DNA of 64,000 bases. Origin: Brucella pseudintermedia (GTDB taxonomy: Bacteria; Pseudomonadota; Alphaproteobacteria; Rhizobiales; Rhizobiaceae). The first letter of the stretch is position 1, and each line of letters opens with the position of its first letter. The position numbers were made by a program, and so were the translations under genes. This document shows, piece after piece, positions 60,103 through 64,000 of the stretch. The DNA is taken from NCBI RefSeq assembly GCF_042697365.1, contig NZ_CP137604.1. One strand, given 5' to 3'. Under the pieces are notes generated by a model. It had not been told where the DNA came from, ran no database searches, and saw only the letters and a program-made list of their open reading frames with translations.

Positions 60103-62019
60103 ATGTCCCGACCCTTGACCCCATTGCTTGACAAGGCGCCGACCCCGGATCGACTGCGTGCATTGCCGGAATCTGATCTGCCGCAACTGGCGGAAGAATT
60201 GCGCGCGGAGCTGATCGACGTGGTTTCGACCACTGGCGGGCATCTGGGCGCGGGACTGGGTGTGGTCGAACTGACGGTAGCATTGCACCATGTCTTCGAC
60301 ACGCCGCACGACCGCATCATCTGGGATGTCGGTCATCAGGCCTATCCGCACAAGATTCTGACCGGGCGTCGCGACCGTATTCGCACATTGCGACAGACCG
60401 GTGGCCTTTCGGGTTTCACCAAGCGCACCGAAAGCGAATATGATCCTTTCGGCGCCGCGCATTCGTCGACCTCGATTTCGGCTGGCCTCGGAATGGCCGT
60501 CGCATCGGATCTTTCGGGCGAAAAGCGCAATGTGATTGCGGTTATCGGCGATGGTTCAATGTCGGCGGGCATGGCCTATGAAGCGATGAACAATGCCGGT
60601 GCGCTCGATGCGCGCCTGATCGTCATCCTCAATGATAACGACATGTCGATCGCGCCGCCGACCGGCGCTATGAGCGCCTATCTTGCGCGCCTCGTCTCCG
60701 GCAAGACCTATCGCAGTGTCCGCGAGGCTGCGAAACAGGTTGCCAAGAAACTGCCGAAGTTCCTGCAGGACAAGGCCCGCAAGTCGGAGGAATATGCGCG
60801 CGCCTTCTTCACCGGCGGCACTCTGTTCGAGGAGCTTGGCTTCTATTATGTCGGCCCCATTGACGGGCATAATCTGGATCATCTGCTGCCGATCCTGAAA
60901 AATGTGCGCGATACGCAGGAAGGCCCGGTGCTGATCCACGTCGTCACGCAAAAGGGCAAGGGTTATGCGCCGGCGGAAGCCGCCGCCGACAAATATCACG
61001 GCGTCAACAAGTTTGATGTCATTACCGGCAAGCAGTCGAAGCCGCCTGCAAATGCGCCGAGCTACACCAAGATTTTCGGCACAAGCCTGATCGAGGAAGC
61101 CCGTCATGACGACAAAATCGTGGCGATCACAGCCGCCATGCCGTCGGGCACCGGGCTTGATCTTTTTGGCGAGGTGTTCCCGCAGCGCACATTCGATGTC
61201 GGCATTGCCGAGCAACATGCGGTGACTTTCGCCGCCGGCCTTGCCAGCGAGGGTTTCAAGCCGTTCTGCGCGATCTATTCCACCTTCCTGCAACGCGGCT
61301 ACGATCAGGTCGTGCATGATGTTTCGATCCAGAACCTGCCCGTGCGCTTCCCTATCGACCGCGCCGGTCTGGTCGGAGCCGATGGCCCGACCCATGCGGG
61401 TTCGTTCGATACGGGTTTCCTTGCCGCTCTCCCCGGTTTCGTGGTGATGGCCGCTTCCGACGAGGCCGAGCTGCGCCATATGGTGCGCACGGCCGCTGAA
61501 TATGACGAAGGTCCGATTTCCTTCCGCTATCCGCGCGGTGATGGTGTCGGCGTCGATTTGCCGGAACGCGGGCAATTGCTTGAAATCGGCAAGGGCCGCA
61601 TCGTGCGGGAGGGCACGAAGGTCGCGTTGCTGTCCTTCGGAACGCGCTTGCAGGAATGCCTTGCCGCCGCCGATGAGCTGGGCGCTGCCGGTCTTTCGAC
61701 CACGGTTGCTGATGCACGTTTTGCCAAGCCGCTCGATCATGATCTGATCCGCCGTCTGGCGCGTGAGCATGAAGTGCTGGTGATGGTGGAAGAGGGTGCG
61801 GTTGGCGGTTTCGGCAGCCATGTGCTGCAATTCCTCGCCACGGACGGCCTTCTTGATCGTGGCCTCAAGGTGCGCGCTTTGACTTTGCCGGATAGCTATC
61901 AGGATCATGGCAAGCCGGACGCCATGTATACCGAGGCCGGTCTTGACCGGGCGGGCATCGTACATGCAGTGTTTGCCGCTCTTGGCCGCGACCAACTGAC
62001 CACCTCCCACCGTGCCTGA
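60103..62019 (+). CDS. dxs: 1-deoxy-D-xylulose-5-phosphate synthase
   Basis: A 638-residue thiamine-diphosphate enzyme that starts the MEP pathway from pyruvate and glyceraldehyde 3-phosphate. The TPP motif is AVIGDGSMSAGMAYEAMNNAG, and the transketolase-like core has DVGIAEQHAVTFAAGLA and ADGPTHAGSFDTG. Its GTG-start partner tlyA overlaps the last eight bases. It supplies isoprenoids with ispE. Confidence 0.97.
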   Translation: MSRPLTPLLDKAPTPDRLRALPESDLPQLAEELRAELIDVVSTTGGHLGAGLGVVELTVALHHVFDTPHDRIIWDVGHQAYPHKILTGRRDRIRTLRQTGGLSGFTKRTESEYDPFGAAHSSTSISAGLGMAVASDLSGEKRNVIAVIGDGSMSAGMAYEAMNNAGALDARLIVILNDNDMSIAPPTGAMSAYLARLVSGKTYRSVREAAKQVAKKLPKFLQDKARKSEEYARAFFTGGTLFEELGFYYVGPIDGHNLDHLLPILKNVRDTQEGPVLIHVVTQKGKGYAPAEAAADKYHGVNKFDVITGKQSKPPANAPSYTKIFGTSLIEEARHDDKIVAITAAMPSGTGLDLFGEVFPQRTFDVGIAEQHAVTFAAGLASEGFKPFCAIYSTFLQRGYDQVVHDVSIQNLPVRFPIDRAGLVGADGPTHAGSFDTGFLAALPGFVVMAASDEAELRHMVRTAAEYDEGPISFRYPRGDGVGVDLPERGQLLEIGKGRIVREGTKVALLSFGTRLQECLAAADELGAAGLSTTVADARFAKPLDHDLIRRLAREHEVLVMVEEGAVGGFGSHVLQFLATDGLLDRGLKVRALTLPDSYQDHGKPDAMYTEAGLDRAGIVHAVFAALGRDQLTTSHRA

Positions 62020-62773
62020 ACCGGTTGGCGATAAGAACCTGCGGCTTGACCAGTTGCTGGTGGAGCTTGGGCTGTTTGCCACGCGTTCGCGGGCGCGGGA
62101 TGCAATCCAGCGCGGCACGGTCAAGGTGGACGGCAAGCCCGTCACCAAGCCGGGCCAGACGGTTCCGCGCGCGGCGAAGATCTCGGTTGACGATCCAGCA
62201 AGCGCCTATGTCTCTCGTGCAGCCCTGAAACTTATCGCGGCGCTCGACCATTTCGATCTTGATGTGAAAGGGCGCACAGCCCTCGACATTGGTGCTTCGA
62301 CAGGCGGCTTCACGCAGGTTCTGCTGGAGCGCGGCGCGGCCCACGTTCTTGCTATCGATGTCGGCCACGATCAGTTGCATGAAACGCTGCGCGCCGATCC
62401 TCGCGTCACCAACAAGGAAGGGCTCAACGCGCGTGCGCTGGAACTCTCCCATCTGGATGGGCGTGAAATCGATTGCGTCGTTTCGGATGTGAGCTTCATC
62501 TCGCTGAAACTGGCCTTGCCCCCGGCATTGGCCTTTGCGCAAAAAGGTGCTATCTGCGCGCTTCTCGTAAAGCCGCAATTTGAAGCGGGCCGCGAGGCCA
62601 TCGGCAAGGGCGGCATTTTGCGTGACCCGAAAGATGGCGAACGCATTGCAGAAGAACTGAGATCATGGCTGGAGACGCAAGCTGGCTGGCGTGCGCTTGG
62701 CCTTTGCCCGTCGCCCATTGAAGGCGGCGACGGCAATCGTGAATATCTCCTGGCAGGAAAGAAAGACCGATGA
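62012..62773 (+). CDS. tlyA: TlyA-family rRNA 2'-O-methyltransferase
   Basis: A 253-residue protein: S4 RNA-binding domain (LRLDQLLVELGLFATRSRARDAIQRG) and FtsJ-like methyltransferase (ALDIGASTGGFTQVLLERG, VVSDVSFISLKLALP, LLVKPQFEAGR). TlyA methylates 16S/23S rRNA cytidines in mycobacteria and determines capreomycin sensitivity there. GTG start inside dxs and stop overlapping the next gene by four bases, so the three genes form one translationally coupled run. Confidence 0.93.
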   Translation: MPEPVGDKNLRLDQLLVELGLFATRSRARDAIQRGTVKVDGKPVTKPGQTVPRAAKISVDDPASAYVSRAALKLIAALDHFDLDVKGRTALDIGASTGGFTQVLLERGAAHVLAIDVGHDQLHETLRADPRVTNKEGLNARALELSHLDGREIDCVVSDVSFISLKLALPPALAFAQKGAICALLVKPQFEAGREAIGKGGILRDPKDGERIAEELRSWLETQAGWRALGLCPSPIEGGDGNREYLLAGKKDR

Positions 62774-64000
62774 CGACGCCAAGTACTGGGCAAATTACAA
62801 TCCGCTCGATTGGCGCGGGCGGCGATGGCGTTGCCAACCTTCCTGACGGCCAGATTTATGTGCCTTTCACCTTGCCGGGCGAGGTGGCCAATGTCGCTCG
62901 TGACAAGAACCGCGCAACGGTTATGGCGCTTCTTGAAACATCGCCTGAGCGACAGGCGCCTGCCTGCCGGCATTTCGAGGATTGCGGCGGCTGCGCCTTG
63001 CAGCATTGGCAGGATGAACCCTATCATCTGTGGAAGCGCGAACTGGTTGTCTCCGCGCTGAAGGGCAGGGGAATTGATGCGGAAGTTGCGCCTCTGGTCG
63101 CTTGCCAGCCGCGCACGCGCCGCCGCGCTGTTTTTGCGGCGCGCAAGACGGAGAAGGGCGTCCTGCTTGGCTTCAATCGTCACTTGAGCCACGAAATCAT
63201 CGACATCGTGGAATGTGCGGTTACGGTCCCGGAAATCATTGCGCGTCTTGACGATCTGCGTGAAGTCGGGGCTTTGATTGCACCCGGCTCCAAGCCGTTC
63301 AAGCTGGCGGCGACGCTGACCGCATCCGGCCTTGATCTTGCGGCAAGCGGCTGCGGTGTGCTGGATGACAGCCAACGCCGCGCCTTGACTGCGCTCGTCA
63401 TGAAAAAGGGCTTTGCGCGCCTTTCGCATGAAGGTGAAATCATCGTTGAGCCGAAAAAGCCGCTCATCCATTTCGGCAAGGTGCCGGTTCCGGTGCCTCC
63501 CGGCTGCTTCTTGCAGGCGACGACGGATGCCGAAGAGGCGATGGTGCAGCTGGTGCTGGATCATGTCGGCAAAGCCAAGCGCGTCGCGGACCTATTCTGC
63601 GGTGTCGGCACATTTGCGCTGCGGATTGCGGAAAAGAGCGCGGTTCACGCGGTCGAAAACGATGCGCTGGCGCTCGCGGCCCTTGATCGCGGCGTTCGCC
63701 ATGTGCAGGGGCTGAAGCCCGTTTCGGTTGAGCGGCGCGATCTGTTCCGCCGACCATTGATGCCAAAGGAGCTGCTGCCCTATAACGCCGTGGTCTTCGA
63801 CCCGCCGCGGGCAGGCGCGGAAGAGCAGGCGCTGGAACTTGCAAAATCCAAGGTGGAGAAGCTTGTCGCGGTTTCGTGCAATCCGGTGACGCTCGCCCGC
63901 GACCTCGCCATTCTGGTCAAGGGCGGCTATCGCGTCACGCGTGTCACGCCGATAGACCAGTTCCTCTGGTCGCCACATGTCGAGGCGGTGGCAACGCTGG
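62770..64000 (+). CDS. TrmA/RlmD-type RNA uracil-5 methyltransferase (3' truncated by window)
   Basis: Starts with ATG 62770 (MTTPSTGQITIRSIGAGGDG), overlapping the tlyA stop as ATGA, and stays open to the window end, about 410 residues. The 4Fe-4S cysteines are in CRHFEDCGGCALQH near residue 68, the SAM motif is VADLFCGVGTFAL, the DPPRAG motif is present, and the catalytic cysteine is in AVSCNPVTLARD. These make m5U in rRNA or tRNA; which target is not decided. The last residues lie outside the window. Confidence 0.93.
   Translation, partial: MTTPSTGQITIRSIGAGGDGVANLPDGQIYVPFTLPGEVANVARDKNRATVMALLETSPERQAPACRHFEDCGGCALQHWQDEPYHLWKRELVVSALKGRGIDAEVAPLVACQPRTRRRAVFAARKTEKGVLLGFNRHLSHEIIDIVECAVTVPEIIARLDDLREVGALIAPGSKPFKLAATLTASGLDLAASGCGVLDDSQRRALTALVMKKGFARLSHEGEIIVEPKKPLIHFGKVPVPVPPGCFLQATTDAEEAMVQLVLDHVGKAKRVADLFCGVGTFALRIAEKSAVHAVENDALALAALDRGVRHVQGLKPVSVERRDLFRRPLMPKELLPYNAVVFDPPRAGAEEQALELAKSKVEKLVAVSCNPVTLARDLAILVKGGYRVTRVTPIDQFLWSPHVEAVATL

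Noticed and set aside
60556..62148. Minus-strand open frame of 530 codons antisense to dxs and tlyA
   Set aside because: Shadow of dxs; no family signature.
1..64000. CRISPR arrays, tRNA or rRNA genes, integrases, transposases
   Set aside because: No regularly spaced direct repeats, no cloverleaf-like sequence in the gaps, and no recombinase motifs were seen while reading both strands; a tRNA scan would be needed to exclude a missed tRNA.

Overview
This window looks like chromosomal core DNA from a Brucella-type alphaproteobacterium (Brucella, or a close Ochrobactrum-like relative). Supporting signs are a BacA peptide transporter, an F0 ATP synthase operon with separate b and b' subunits, DUF982, DUF1344 and DUF6101 type small proteins, GCGCATC-type palindromic repeats, many 4-base ATGA overlaps, and an even, fairly high GC content. 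The genus call is inferred from remembered protein similarity, not from a search. I found no rRNA, tRNA, CRISPR array, phage or intact insertion sequence.

Layout. 0-5.3 kb: 3' part of ada, an overlapping 2OG-Fe(II) oxygenase, an ArsC-like reductase, a FUSC membrane protein, an aminoglycoside nucleotidyltransferase-like gene, a lipoprotein and a stand-alone clpP. 5.3-10.2 kb: an ArsR/SRPBCC pair, an MFS transporter, bacA, and a polysaccharide deacetylase convergent with bacA. 10.4-17.8 kb: a YfgM-like TPR protein and der, an AT-rich patch with a DUF2569 protein, a short Hsp70, an L,D-transpeptidase, a GFA protein and a cell-wall hydrolase. 18.1-21.0 kb: atpI-atpB-atpE-b'-b, ended by a strong terminator. 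21.0-25.3 kb: a Nudix gene that has lost its catalytic box, a divergent Lrp/LysE pair, rnhB, a radical SAM gene and a glycosyltransferase-like gene. 25.4-34.7 kb: two near-identical small exported proteins, ispE, an S49 peptidase, nhaA, a tRNA-methyltransferase-like gene with DUF2007, a polyprenyl diphosphate synthase and a large TPR protein. 35.4-38.7 kb: glyQ-glyS. 39-48.7 kb: a tsaC/sua5-type gene, a GlcD-like flavoprotein, an acyl-CoA dehydrogenase/enoyl-CoA hydratase operon, purD, ubiA and pdxH. 49-53.5 kb: a 17-kDa-type lipoprotein, a DnaJ-class chaperone, fabI, a phosphatase, a PhzF-like gene and a DUF1344 protein. 53.7-64 kb: aroC, ribB, an HDAC-like deacetylase, xseB, DedA and GlsB membrane proteins, a YidB-like protein, pirin, and the overlapping run dxs-tlyA-RNA methyltransferase, which leaves the window.

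Themes. Isoprenoid and ubiquinone supply is spread over dxs, ispE, the polyprenyl synthase and ubiA. Envelope functions recur: BacA, L,D-transpeptidase, hydrolase, deacetylase and small exported proteins. RNA and translation functions include glyQS, tsaC, der, tlyA and the methyltransferases.

I did not find a convincing undescribed multi-gene system. The points most worth a second look are a perfect 26-bp palindrome between purD and ubiA, the box-less Nudix gene, the duplicated small exported proteins with a structured spacer, the ada-linked oxygenase that is not a typical AlkB, and a ribB whose GTP cyclohydrolase half lacks its zinc cysteines. All coordinates and motifs were read by eye; starts that differ from the longest open frame were chosen from ribosome-binding sites and family alignments held in memory.
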